The notes beneath the pieces are model-generated. The model did no database searches. It saw only the letters and a list, made by a program, of their open reading frames with translations, and was not told the origin of the DNA. Made by a program: the position numbers and the translations under genes. Positions 23,208-33,826 of a stretch of 64,000 nt of DNA are shown one piece after another. The stretch spans positions 7,312,520 to 7,376,519 of the forward strand of contig NC_054389.1 in the NCBI RefSeq assembly GCF_001625195.1, in the 5' to 3' direction. Positions within the stretch are counted from its first letter, which is position 1. Every line of letters starts with the position of its first letter. This stretch comes from Drechmeria coniospora. Lineage: Eukaryota; Ascomycota; Sordariomycetes; Hypocreales; Ophiocordycipitaceae.

Positions 23208-26200
23208 TCAAAAGAATTTGCTTTTAAGACTTCCCACGACCAAGTTTCGCTTCTGCTTGCTGATATATTTATTCACGTCGTCCGCCCACCCTTGACTCTG
23301 CTGCTGCAGGTTGTCCATGCCGTCGCCTATGCTGTTCAGCTTCTCCGTACGCTCGTTCAGCTGCCGCGACAAGTACTGCCCCCAGCTCTCCTGGCCCGCC
23401 GCCGCCGCCCCGGCCACGGCCGCCGCCGAAGCCGCGCCGCCTCCCCGGGCGGCACGCTGCTCGGCCGCCGCCGCGTCCATCATGCGCTTGCTCGGTGGCC
23501 GATCGGGCCCGCCCACGAGGAGATCAAGGTCCAGCGGGGACAAGTACTGGGTGCCCGAAATCCATTGAAGGTTGGAGATGGTAGGCCTCGGCGGGCACAC
23601 TAGCTTCGGGTTGATCAGCGTATCCTGCGACGGCTGCAGGGACTTGCCCGTGCCCCAGACGTGGATGACGGCCAGCTCGCTCGGTCCAGTCCAGGCGAAA
23701 ATATCGCCCGTCTGGGTTACGACGGCCGACGGGTTGCGGCTCACGTCCACCATGGGAAGTTCCGCCTTGCCGATCTCTTTCAGTCCCGGTATGGAAAATG
23801 CCCTCACGGTGCGATCTCCGAAGAGGGCGACGACGGCGACACCGAGAAGCTCCAGCTCAGCGACGCTGGCGGCGTCGCACATGGCGCCATCAAACTCCCT
23901 CGAAGCCCCCTTCGAGTGTGCCGGCCGAAAGACGCGGACCTCTTTCTGGGTGACTGCGAAGGTTAGCGCAACGAACAGAACGTTTGGGGAGGGGACCAGG
24001 CCATCTATTATCTTACCGGCAACGAGCGCACCGCTGACGCGGATTCCTTCACGCAGGCCGGCGACGGCGGCGCCAGTGGCCACGGCAGATTTCCCCGTCT
24101 CCGCCACGATGGGCGACAGGGAGATGACCCTACCGTCGAGAGTAGCCAGACCGGCGACCTGGACGGAGTAGCCGCCTTCGGCGGCAGGGAGAAGCTTGAA
24201 GGTGATGACCTTGCCGAGGTTCGTGCCGACGAAGCAGCAGATGCTCGAGTACTTGTCGTCGTTGAGCGTCATGACGCCAAACTCCATGACCACGGGCCAC
24301 TCCTTTAGGGAACCCGAGCCTGAGCGGTGGTGGCTCTTGAGGAAGGATCCTCGCTTCTCTTGCTTCAAAAAGTCGGTCAGGGGCGCCTGAAGGATGATGC
24401 TGGGCCCGCGAAGATCTAGGATGGTCAGAAAGCCCAGCTCGGAACCGACGGCGACAAAGCCGACGTTGGACACTTGAGCGGCGGTGATGGGGCCCATCAT
24501 CATTTCGTAGAGCACGAACGGCTGCAGGCCCTCTTTCAGGGTCGGCTCCGCTCGGGAGCCAATGTCCGTCAGGCCCTTGGGATTCGGATCCAGGCTCGCC
24601 GGCTCCTCTCGGCCGTAGAAACGGTTCGCCGCCCAGCGATACACGACGGCCTCGCCGGTCTTCGTTCCGACGACAAACTCGCCGGTGCTGCTGGACATGC
24701 TCATGGCGGTGATTTCAATATCGTCGAAGCGGTCAAGCGCGCGCGCCACGTCGACCTGCAGAACCTGCTCATTCTCAATGTCGTCGGCGTGGCCCGAATC
24801 CCAGATTCGTACGGTGCTGTCGGCATGCGCCGCTTGAATGATTGTCCTCTCCTCGAATCGTTTCCGTGGCTTGGACGCCTCGGCGCCGCCCTTGAGCAGC
24901 GGGGGACCCTGGTCTCTCTTCTCGAACATGCTGAGCCACCTCGGCCGCTCGAGACTCGACACGCTGACCTTTGTGATGAAGGGGTGGACGAAGAAGGTGG
25001 AGGGATGGAGCTGGTTCGTCGGGCTGATGGGGTATCCGGACGGGAAGCTCATGGTGATGAGCTCCCCCGACGACAGGGCGGTGACGATGGCTATCGGGTC
25101 CTGAGCGCCGGCAAAGTGCGGTGACGATCGAGGGAGCAGCAGGAAGTCGAGGGCACAGGTTCCCGGAGGCAGGGAGAGAGTGACGACTCGTTTGCCGGCG
25201 AAGTAGTCGGCGAGCATGTGCCAGGAGGACGTGGCATAGGTGGGCGTCAATCCGAGATCGATAAAAGTCATGCCCTTGGGGGAGGCGTCGGGGCTCTGGC
25301 CGCCAGACACCAGCAGGCCCGTGTCGTCGCTGTTGTCCTTGCAGCACCAGGCGATCTTGGTGAAGGGCTCCGAGAAGGTGGGCTTCGCCGAGTTGGCGGC
25401 CGGCTGCTCGACGGCCGTCGCGCTCAAGGTGCGAGCGGTGATCATCTTGGCCTCCTTGGCGTCCCACAGGACGAGGCTGCCGTCGTCGTGAGCGGTGACG
25501 ATGAAGGTGCCGGAGGGGTGCCAGACGGCGTGGGTCAAGCGCGGTCGACGCAGGGTGTCGACGCCGGTGCTTCTGCCGCCGGGGGCGCCGGGGCGCAGCG
25601 TGTACTCGAGGAAGTGGACCGGCTGGCTCTGCTTGAAGGAATAGACGACGGCGCCGTGCGTGTATCCGATCAGCAGCTTGCCGGCGTCCCGCGGATGCAT
25701 CGAGAGGGAGACGAGCGTCGCCGCTCTCGCCTCGGGACCGCGGCTGGCCCAAAAGTTCGGCAGGCGAAAGGCGCGAGCGAGGCTCATGCGATCGAGATCG
25801 TAGGCCATGACGTCGCCGTTCTGGAGACCGAGGAAGACCCAGTCGAGCATGGGGTCCGAGGCCACGACCATGACGCGGCCGGCGATTATTTGGGCAGCCA
25901 GGCGCGCGCCCGTGTCGAGGTCCCAGACGACGAGCTCATTCTTGATGTCAAGGCTGATGAGGCGATTCGCGCTGAACTGCAGGCACTGCAGGGACGTGGG
26001 CCGCGACGGCTCGAGCACCCTCTGCACGCGACGTTGACCGAAGACGTAGATCTTGCCGGGGCCAAACCTGCTTGAGCTGGTGCCGATGGCGAGCAGCGAC
26101 TGCACGGGGTCGTACCCGAGGCAGCTGCCAGACGTCAGGTCCACGTCGGCGGCGACGAGCGCGGGGGACGACGACGACGAACCTGATGGGCGAGTTGATG

Positions 26201-26301
26201 CCGAAGCGAGCCTGGTCGTCGGGCGCCAGAAGCTCCGGCCGGATGCTCGCCGAGAGGTCGGCCTGGATGCCTGCCTGCTTGCTGCGAAGAAAGCTGGCCA
26301 T
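23208..26301 (-). CDS. tomosyn / Sro7-type lethal-giant-larvae protein with C-terminal R-SNARE motif
   Basis: Three exons are inferred: 26301-26183, 26124-24017 and 23953-23208, with introns of 58 nt (GTTCGT...TGGCAG) and 63 nt (GTAAGA...GCTAAC...CGCAG, in frame). The product has 990 residues. The N-terminus MASFLRSKQAGIQADLSASI and the splice junction I|SCLGYDPVQSLLAIGT match the fungal family. The body is a tandem WD40-like beta-propeller region (GKIYVFGQRRVQ, ISLDIKNELVVWDLDTG, FIVTAHDDGSLVLWD, DSTVRIWDS). The last about 60 residues (LSRQLNERTEKLNSIGDGMD ... WADDVNKYISKQ) form an R-SNARE-like coiled coil. The family regulates exocytic SNARE assembly with Sec9/Sso-type partners and Rab GTPases at sites of polarised growth. 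An alternative unspliced N-terminus reading upstream of 26301 is rejected because it lacks family similarity. Confidence 0.95.
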
Positions 26302-27986
26302 GGCGACGGCAGGTCGACGATTGGTGGCCAGTGCCTGAGATTTGGTTGTCGAAGGAGGCAGCCTCGCCAACGATGGAGGGGGCCATGACGAACAGAAGTG
26401 GGGAGGTTCGCTGTCACCCGCTAGGTGCATGTATTACATAAGTACTGTATGGTAGGGAGTACTCCGTACGGAGTACATGAATGTACAAGTTCTACCGTAC
26501 GAAGTAACTATGCTGCACTGTATCACGGCACATACCATGCTGCATTACCTGTAGTTGTATGCGTCAGTGTACCATGCTGTACGGAGTACATGCGAGCAAA
26601 ATACTGTGCACAAAGAGCAAGTACCTGAGAACACAGAGTACCTACAGCACGTGCGAGCCTACAGGTAGGTGTTGGTATTTGCGCATGATGAGATGCTGAC
26701 GGACAACTACATGTACACCATTGTAAGTATTTGGGAGTACGGAGCACGCACGGAGTACATGCGTGTACTGACTCTTGCAGGTCAAGGAGCGGAGTATGTG
26801 GACGGGAATTCGAGGTACGGAGTACAGAAACACTAAATAGTCCAGGATGATGCCGATTGCGGTTAGTCGAAGGCTGTCACCCTAGCCTGTCAAAGTATGG
26901 GGCGGCCGAAAACTACAGTACGGGTACAAAGCACAGTAATACTGTACTGTACTACTGTGCTCGGTACGAATAAGTAACACCTCAAGACCCGAGCACAACC
27001 GCACACATGCATCCCTGTTTGCTTGCATAAGTACATGCAAGCGTACGTAAGTATGTGCTGCAAGTACTTACCACGACTTGCACCAATATGAAGGCCAAGG
27101 GGCAAAGTTCTCGCATGCGTATTCGAGGCACTGAACCTTCCAACAGCAGGTCCTTGACGATACAGCTAGCAGCTGTAGAAGGAATAGGCTGACACTGGGC
27201 GAGACTCGTCGTTGGCAAGCTCGCTGCAAGTGCTGTCACCTGCCATATACCGCCGTCGCCCGTCTGCGCCGTTGTCCAGATCTATGGACGCACCCGAGGT
27301 GGAGTGACGAGGCCTCGCAGCAAGCAGTCTGGTTGCGGGTCGGCAGCGAGCAGTCGGCACGGAGGTGGTGGCTGATGGAAAGCACGTATTCTCACGCAGC
27401 AACCATGATACGAGTCAAGCACGCCATCATCTCGTCCGGTATTCGTCCATCAACGCAGGCGAGCTCGTTCCAACTCCTCCCTGCGCTCTCCGCGCCGCTG
27501 CTCGGGCGTTGTTGCATGTGCCGTAGAACCTTGGGCCTCGCCTGCGCGCTGGCATCAACTTGAACCTGCCGCCCCCTCGTCGGCATCGAACCCCTGAAAG
27601 CAGACGTGACACCGGGCAGCTGAAACAGGGCAGCGGCGCATGCCTGTGCGGCGCATGAAAGCCGTCGGCACATCCAAGGCGTCAGCTGTTGCGCCCTCTG
27701 CGGGCCAACGTGATTGGGTAGTTGTGGCGTCGGGCTCGAACGGTGATGAAGCCCGAAGCTGATGGACATGCACACCCGTGCTTGTCATGTGTCTCCCTTC
27801 CCCGCACGCGCGCGACCAGATAAGATGGTGACTTCCGACAGGCACAGGCGAGAAATCTGAGGCAACTCTGGCGAAAGGCAACTCTGGCGAAAGGCAACTC
27901 TGAAGAACGGCATCGCGGGCGCCGTCGTCCTTCCCGCCGCTCCGCCAAGCAAACGGCCAAGGAAGAAATAGAAGAGGCACGGAAGC
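26302..27986. other. intergenic with small GTAC-rich island
   Basis: 26424-27080 repeats the GTAC-word vocabulary (TACTCCGTACGGAGTAC and similar). 27.1-27.9 kb is more complex, but its open frames are not protein-like. A 16-nt unit (GGCAACTCTGGCGAAA) is tandemly repeated at about 27861-27902, just upstream of the aldoxime dehydratase gene. No TATA box is obvious for that gene. Confidence 0.5.
27861..27902 (+). repeat. short tandem repeat in the aldoxime dehydratase promoter
   Basis: Two full copies and one partial copy of GGCAACTCTGGCGAAA sit 85-126 nt upstream of the ATG at 27987, the position where a core promoter or activator site would be expected. Confidence 0.7.
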
Positions 27987-29096
27987 ATGCTCGACTCGGC
28001 CATCCCAGACCACCTGCGGGTGGAACGGGACATGCCGGCGTCGACACCGCCAAACTACGCGCCCCCCTTTCCGGCGTACAGCTCTCGGTTCGGCAACGAC
28101 GTCACGAACCTGGTCATGGCCGTCATCGGGGCGCAGTGCGCCGCCGCGGACGATGAAAACGTCGACGCCGCCGTCGGCACCCTGGCTCGCTTTCTGGCCT
28201 CGGCCGTCGACGACGCCGACGCCAGGCCGACCTTGTCCGACTGGGCAGCCGTCGTGGACCGAAAGGGCTTCTACAACGTCGCCGTTGTCGCCTACTGGCG
28301 CAGCACCGACGCGTACGAAGGCTGGTCGACCGCGTCCGGCTTCCGGTCCTGGTGGGAAGGCCTCGACGCGGCGGCATCGAAGCACGGATGGTTCCTCGAG
28401 GTCTTCTTCCCGACCATGGATCGAATCGAGACCGTCTTTTCCGACCAGCAGACGGCCGAGGGCGCGTCGCTCCTGCGACAAGGGGTGACGGGGCCGATCC
28501 GGGAGCACGTGTACTGGGGGAGCATGCGCGACCGGCTCGCCGTCGGCCAGACGCAGCGTCTCGAGGGCGAGAAGCGGAACGGTCGAGGCGGCGCGGCGGC
28601 GGCGGCGGCGGCGGCGGCGACGGGCGCGGCCCGAATCCGTGTCGGCGGCAGGAGGAACCTCGCCGTGATTCGTTCAGGGCAGGACTGGCTCGACACGTCG
28701 GCCGACGAGCGCGAGCTCTACCTGAGCACCATGCATCCCGTCCTCGTCAAGGGCATGGACTTTCTCCGAGACGAGGGCGACGAGGTCGGCTGTCACAGCT
28801 GCCGCTTCATGGACGTCATCGACGGCCGGTCGAGGAAGGCGGACAAGGACAAGACGTTCGGCCTCGCCTACTTTTACGACCTCGGCTCGCTCGAGCGCTG
28901 GAGCAAGGAGCACGCCAGCCACCTCGCCATCTTCGGCGGCTTCCTCCAGTACGCGGCGAAGCTGGGCGGCCACGTGACGCTGCGCCTGTTCCACGAGGTG
29001 CTGGTGCTGACGCCGGAGCAGCAGCTGTTCGAGTACGTCGCCTGCCACCCGGATACGGGCATGCTCGCGGCCGCGCGGCAGGGTGCGTGTGCGTGA
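27987..29096 (+). CDS. heme-dependent aldoxime dehydratase (phenylacetaldoxime dehydratase family)
   Basis: This is a single exon of 369 residues, within the usual family length. It dehydrates an aldoxime to a nitrile, using a ferrous heme that binds the substrate oxime directly. Family hallmarks: an N-terminal YAPPFPAYSSRFG segment; central ARPTLSDWAAVVDRKGFYN and VAYWRSTDAYEGW; REHVYWGSMRDRL; LSTMHPVLVKGMDFLRD; and the C-terminal heme region SKEHASHLAIFGGF...LRLFHEVLVL. By analogy with characterised enzymes, His312 (SHLAIF) is the heme ligand and His336 (LFHEV) the distal catalytic histidine. An interrupted alanine run (about residues 198-207), coded by a GCG/GGC trinucleotide tract, interrupts a loop. 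It faces the methyltransferase gene tail to tail 92 nt away. No nitrilase or cytochrome P450 is visible nearby, so the aldoxime source is unknown. Confidence 0.93.
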   Translation: MLDSAIPDHLRVERDMPASTPPNYAPPFPAYSSRFGNDVTNLVMAVIGAQCAAADDENVDAAVGTLARFLASAVDDADARPTLSDWAAVVDRKGFYNVAVVAYWRSTDAYEGWSTASGFRSWWEGLDAAASKHGWFLEVFFPTMDRIETVFSDQQTAEGASLLRQGVTGPIREHVYWGSMRDRLAVGQTQRLEGEKRNGRGGAAAAAAAAATGAARIRVGGRRNLAVIRSGQDWLDTSADERELYLSTMHPVLVKGMDFLRDEGDEVGCHSCRFMDVIDGRSRKADKDKTFGLAYFYDLGSLERWSKEHASHLAIFGGFLQYAAKLGGHVTLRLFHEVLVLTPEQQLFEYVACHPDTGMLAAARQGACA

Positions 29097-29188
29097 AGGG
29101 ATCACGGGGCCGGGGGCATGGATGCACGGATGGGATGGCAGGTCGTCATCGTTGGGTACTCTTGGTTGGTCGCGTGCAGAAATGATGC

Positions 29189-30316
29189 TCATGAAGAGGC
29201 TCCGCTCGACTGTTTCGTGCCCGTGCGGCCGACGACGACGACGGCCTTGACGACCCTCGAGGCGTGGAACCAGTCAAAGACCCTTCCGGTCAGCTTGTAG
29301 CCGCCGATGGATATGCCGTAGCGGCCGAGCGCTCGTTCCTGCCGCTCGAGGTAGCGGGCGATGCCGGAGAAGACGTCGTCGGAGATGTCGCGAAGCGTCA
29401 TCTCGTCGGCGTCGTACCCGCACTCCACCAGCTGCCGCCTGTACTGCTGCTCGGTCAGGAAGGTGCCGAACGGACAGCTCAGGACGAAGCCGAGGGCGCG
29501 GACGAGCATGGTCCTCCGCCAGCCGGCCTTTTCGTCGAGGACGAGGTCAAAGGCCATGAGGTTCGCGCCGAGCGTCTCGGACGCGTACCGAAAGAGGGGC
29601 TTCCGGGAGGGGGAGAAGTGGTAGAGGCAGTCGAGGGCGAGGAGCCATTTTTCGTCGAAGCGGCCGTCGGCCAGCTCCTCGACGGCGGCGCGGATGGGCG
29701 GGCTCCAGGTCTCGGGCTTGGCCGCGTCGGCGCGGAAGACGCGGAAGCACGTCTCGTCGAGGGCGGTGCCGTCGACCGAGGGGGAGGGAAACTTGTCGTG
29801 GATGGCCCTGGATGCCGCCTGAAGCTGGCTCGCGTTCAGCGTGAGGCCGACGTAGCGAAAGTCGGAAGCGGCCCGAGGCTGAAGGAGGCGGGCGAGGGCG
29901 AGGGTCTGGTCGCCGCAGCCGAAACCGACGTCGAGGACGGAGATGGGCGGCCGAGACTCGGTCGCGGGCGTGCCGTCCGTGCCGCAAGGCAAGAGGCCTG
30001 CGGTTTGCAAGATTTCCCGCAGCAGACCGAGACAGGCGTCGTCGAAGTGCTCGACAGGCTCGCCGTCGGGCGTTGTCCTGAGACGGTTCAGCAACGGGCA
30101 CGGAGACGCCGCGGCCACGGTTCGTGAGGCTCACCAGTAGCCCAGGTTCATCCACATGGACTTTATGGGCGTGCGCACGTTGAGCTTCCAGTGGCCCAGG
30201 CTGTAGATGTCGCTCGCTCGGAGGACGGCGACGACGACGGCGGAGCCGAGGAGCAAGGGTGCGACGACGCCGACGACGACGCCGAGGGCAAAGTCCCGAC
30301 CCGAGAAGGTCGACAT
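29189..30316 (-). CDS. membrane-anchored SAM-dependent methyltransferase
   Basis: Two exons: 30316-30135 and 30077-29189, intron 57 nt (GTGAGC...GCTGAACCGTCTCAG), 356 residues. The junction yields MWMNLGYW|TTPDGEPVEHFDDAC, a motif region typical of a fungal methyltransferase family related to coclaurine N-methyltransferase and cyclopropane-fatty-acid synthase-like enzymes. A transmembrane segment occupies about residues 10-32 (LGVVVGVVAPLLLGSAVVVA). SAM motif I is VLDVGFGCGDQTLA (about 108-121); LLALDCLYHFSPSRKPLF follows as the motif-IV/acceptor region. The substrate is unknown. The exon-2 frame alone has a false Met start; the first exon is needed for the anchor and the conserved W-x-N-L-G-Y-W. 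It is convergent with the aldoxime dehydratase gene, which may or may not be functionally linked. Confidence 0.9.
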
Positions 30317-32762
30317 GATGCCGTCACGTCGTGCGTGGTTTGGATACGAGCAAGGAAGGGTTCAATGGGCTTTGTCGTTTCTTCTCGTGGCTGACGAGCA
30401 ATGGTGCATTTGCCTGCTGCAAGAATCATGACGAACTCTGAACAAGCTATGGTGGGGGCGAAGATGGAAACCGGAACAACATACTTGCGCAGCAACGTAT
30501 GTAAGTACAGTACAGTACATGTGAAGATGTCCAAGAAAATCAACAGGTTAATAATTAATAAATGGTTTATTACGGAGTACTTGTACAGTACTGTACTGTA
30601 CAGTAACATACTTGCAGTAAGTGCTGTATGCCACAATACTGGTACACCATTGCGGTGAACTACAAGTACTGTACATGCAAGTACTCCGTACAAGCAATAC
30701 TTGTACGAGTACAAAGGTACGCCTACTGTAATTGTACTGTACTGTACTTATACAGCAAGTACAATTCCTGTGCAAGAACAAAGACCAATGCACTTTTTGT
30801 ATAGTAATATCATGTACCGGATGATTTGCGTGGAGGCCTAATGGCCGCTTCATCCAATACCGGTGATGGTGTACGAGTGCCTTAGCTATTATGACTGGAA
30901 AGTACTAAATTAGTAGTGAGTGAGCCTATCCACCACTCGTAAGTACAAGTACTGTACAAGTATGTCCAGTACATGTGCAAGTAATGGCACTCGGGAGTAG
31001 ATGTACTGCCAGTACTGCACTTGCTGTAAGTCGGTACTGTATCAAGTGCTGAACTGTACGGCAGTCACAGATGACGGCGTATTATATGAGTGCTGAGATA
31101 ACTGTATTGATCAAGTACTAGGTACCCCGTAATACTGTACTATGGTCGCGATTAAACGGATGCAACCACGGACAACTAATGTACAGTACAAGTACAGAGT
31201 ACTCTGTACAGAGAACCTGATTACAGTACCATAGTACCTTACGGGGTACGGTGTACAGTAAGTAGTTACTGTACAGTACGAAGTACGGAGTACAGAGACT
31301 AAGTAGGAACCTAGTACAGAGTACTCCGTACAGCACGGAGTAACCGTACAGCACTTATGCGATTGAGCTATACATGTTCACGTGTAATGAAGCACATGCA
31401 TTGATTGTACCGTACTGCAATGCTCCGTACCGAGCAAGTGCTGTACTTAAGCTTCTGTACTTACTTAGGTGTATGTAGATGCATGTACTCCGTACAGTCC
31501 TAGTACGCGTACAGTATGTTCTCGCACGCCTACTGTACATGTACTTGGTTGAACATGAATATGAACAGCCTAGTGCCTATACCAAGTATGCTTATGTACT
31601 TGTATCGGTGCAAGTCCGCCCGCAAGGAGAACCCCATTTGCGTCCAGACTCGCATATCAATCCACTTGTTCAAAAGATGCTCGACTCTACGGAGTACCGC
31701 TACTCCGTAATTACATTACATGTACATGCACTGCACTGGTGCTGTATACATGTACATGAACGGTGCCCAGCACGGAGAACTTATTCTTACTGCCAAGCGC
31801 ATGTACTCCATAAGTACATGTACAGTACTTGTATTGCTGTAGCCGATAACACTCCGCCTATACCGTGCTCTCCCGTCAGCGCACACTGTAGGAGGACGCC
31901 GTATGAAATGGCAGTTTACTGTGTGAATTGTCGCCATGCTGCACGGTGTGGAACCATGCCATTGGGACCATTGCAGCAATCTGCCCATATAGTACCCCAT
32001 ACATGTACATGTAATTACAGTAAATACTTACTGCAATAAGGACTTGTACGGATATTAATACCAGATTCTCATACTTACGTATTACTTGTGGTTATAAGTA
32101 CTTAAATGTAACCGCAATTATCACGCCCAGCCTCTTCTCACGCTACTCCGTACGCTGAAGAGTATTACTTGGAATTAGTTGTACTGACCTGTCCTGTTGA
32201 CTCTTCCTCCATGGGGGTACGGTGCCAACATGACGGATGAACACGAGTACAAGTACAAGTCCCTACTCCGAACCATGCATTGATACTCTAGTTGTGCAAG
32301 GTCGAGTAATTGTCTTGAGCGTCCATGTGTTGGTGCCCAGAAAAGAGTACTGAAGTTGGCACAGAAATAAACAAAAACCACCTCCCCTTGCGAGATTCGC
32401 CAGCCCCTGGGCAATGCTTTGTGTTCTGCTGATGGCACTTACCGTACTTGTAGGTGTACATGCTCCGAACCACTACAAGTACTGCGTGCGAGTGCTGGAA
32501 TACCTGTACGTATACGAACTCAGTTATTAATACTTAATACTTGCAATGCTCCGTAGGTGACTGTACTGTACTCCGTCCATGTAGGTGGACTTGCAGTAAT
32601 TATACAGTGTACGGAGTACATGTAAGCATACCCAAGTACAACTAGTTGTACGTGCAGGTAAGTACGGAGCACATTGTTGTACTAATATTCCTTCTATAGA
32701 ATTCGGAGTGCTTACAGAGTACTGCAAGTACAACTACTCTACATGTTCTCCGTACTGCTGGT

Positions 32763-32842
32763 CAGTGGGGTGGCAAAAATGTCGATTCAATTTGTAGGAG
32801 TAGCGCTACCAAAACTGAATCGTCACTTTTGTCAAGCGACTG
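32763..32842 (-). mobile_element. MITE-like 80-bp inverted-repeat element, copy A
   Basis: This is the reverse complement of the elements at 51694 and 52177, nearly identical over about 70 nt (CAGTCGCTTGACAAAAGTGA on the minus strand). Both halves are imperfect inverted copies of each other, with termini starting CAGT. A TA dinucleotide flanks one side (32843-32844); the other side reads GT. It has no coding capacity. Confidence 0.75.
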
Positions 32843-33691
32843 TAATTGCTGGAATTTGGTAGGTGGACTGTGGATACACTAATTACGTACTCCGTACATG
32901 GATTCTTAAAACATCCGCAAACCCCATTGTTCACCCTCATCCCCCCTTGGGTTATTCTTTTCCGTCTAGTTTTACTCAAGTACTGTAGCCAATGGAGTAG
33001 GTATAATACTCCACGTCTCTTTCCAACGACCGATAGTGGTTCTCCCGGGTAATATATCCTGGTCCAAGAACAGTCTTCTGGTCACTTTTGGACGCTTGAC
33101 TTACTGCAAGTACACCAAACAAGGACTTGCGATACAAAGATGGAGTAATACTACTTCGTTTTCATGCTATTCTGCTAGTAATACAGCAGGTATTATGAGT
33201 ACGGTACTTACGGTAGTCCGGGAGCCATATCGACTTGTACCTGCTGTATGTGCACCTCCATGTATGCATCCACCTCTACACCTACATGCAAACCTCACGT
33301 ACGTACATGTGTATATACGTGGGAACAGCAAACATTCTTACTTGCATTAGTATACAACTATTTTCAATGTAGCTGTACTTGTGCTAATACAGCGGTGCAC
33401 CTGCTCGCAAGTACTTGCTTGCGAGTCTGCCGTCCTCTTATAGGTGTGCCCCCATTGTGCATGCCATGAAAGGTCAACAAGCGCACACCTACCCCTACAT
33501 ACCTGCTAATACAATGTCTTGTATTGCATATAATCTACATGTACGGAATAAGTACAAGTACAGAGGTGTACTGTAGACAATTTAAATATACAGTACATCC
33601 CATGCATTGCATCAGTTCAGGCATCATATCACTGAAAATACCGACAAGCTACTCCTCACCTCCATTTAATAGCCGACCTCGTGCTTGCGAC

Positions 33692-33699
33692 TATATATT
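33692..33699 (+). promoter_or_regulatory. TATA-like element of the subtilase gene
   Basis: TATATATT lies about 130 nt upstream of the start codon at 33827 and is the only TATA-type sequence at a suitable distance. Confidence 0.35.
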
Positions 33700-33826
33700 T
33701 GCTGTCCAGGCCATTCTTTTGCTTTCCTCTCCCATGACGAGAATTTTGTCGGGCAATGCGCACTTCCTTCCTTCTACATGAAGAGCGGCAGTACGTCGAG
33801 ATCCAAGGCAAGACGCATTGGGAACC

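Larger units (their letters stand above)
30317..33826. repeat. long GTAC-word-rich spacer
   Basis: Most of 30490-33640 consists of the scattered GTAC vocabulary (CAGTACAGTAC, TACTTGTACAG, TACGGAGTAC), with no supported gene. It also carries a MITE-like element copy (32763-32842) and ends in the subtilase promoter. Short open frames here are tyrosine/valine/threonine-rich artefacts of the GTAC words. Confidence 0.75.

Noticed and set aside
28352..29185. Plus-strand frame of 277 codons overlapping the aldoxime dehydratase
   Set aside because: It is an out-of-frame shadow of the same GC-rich exon; the true frame carries heme-site motifs.
27987..30316. A classical secondary-metabolite cluster around the aldoxime dehydratase
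   Set aside because: No PKS, NRPS, terpene or DMAT backbone enzyme or cluster regulator is present in the window; only the two-gene pair is supported.
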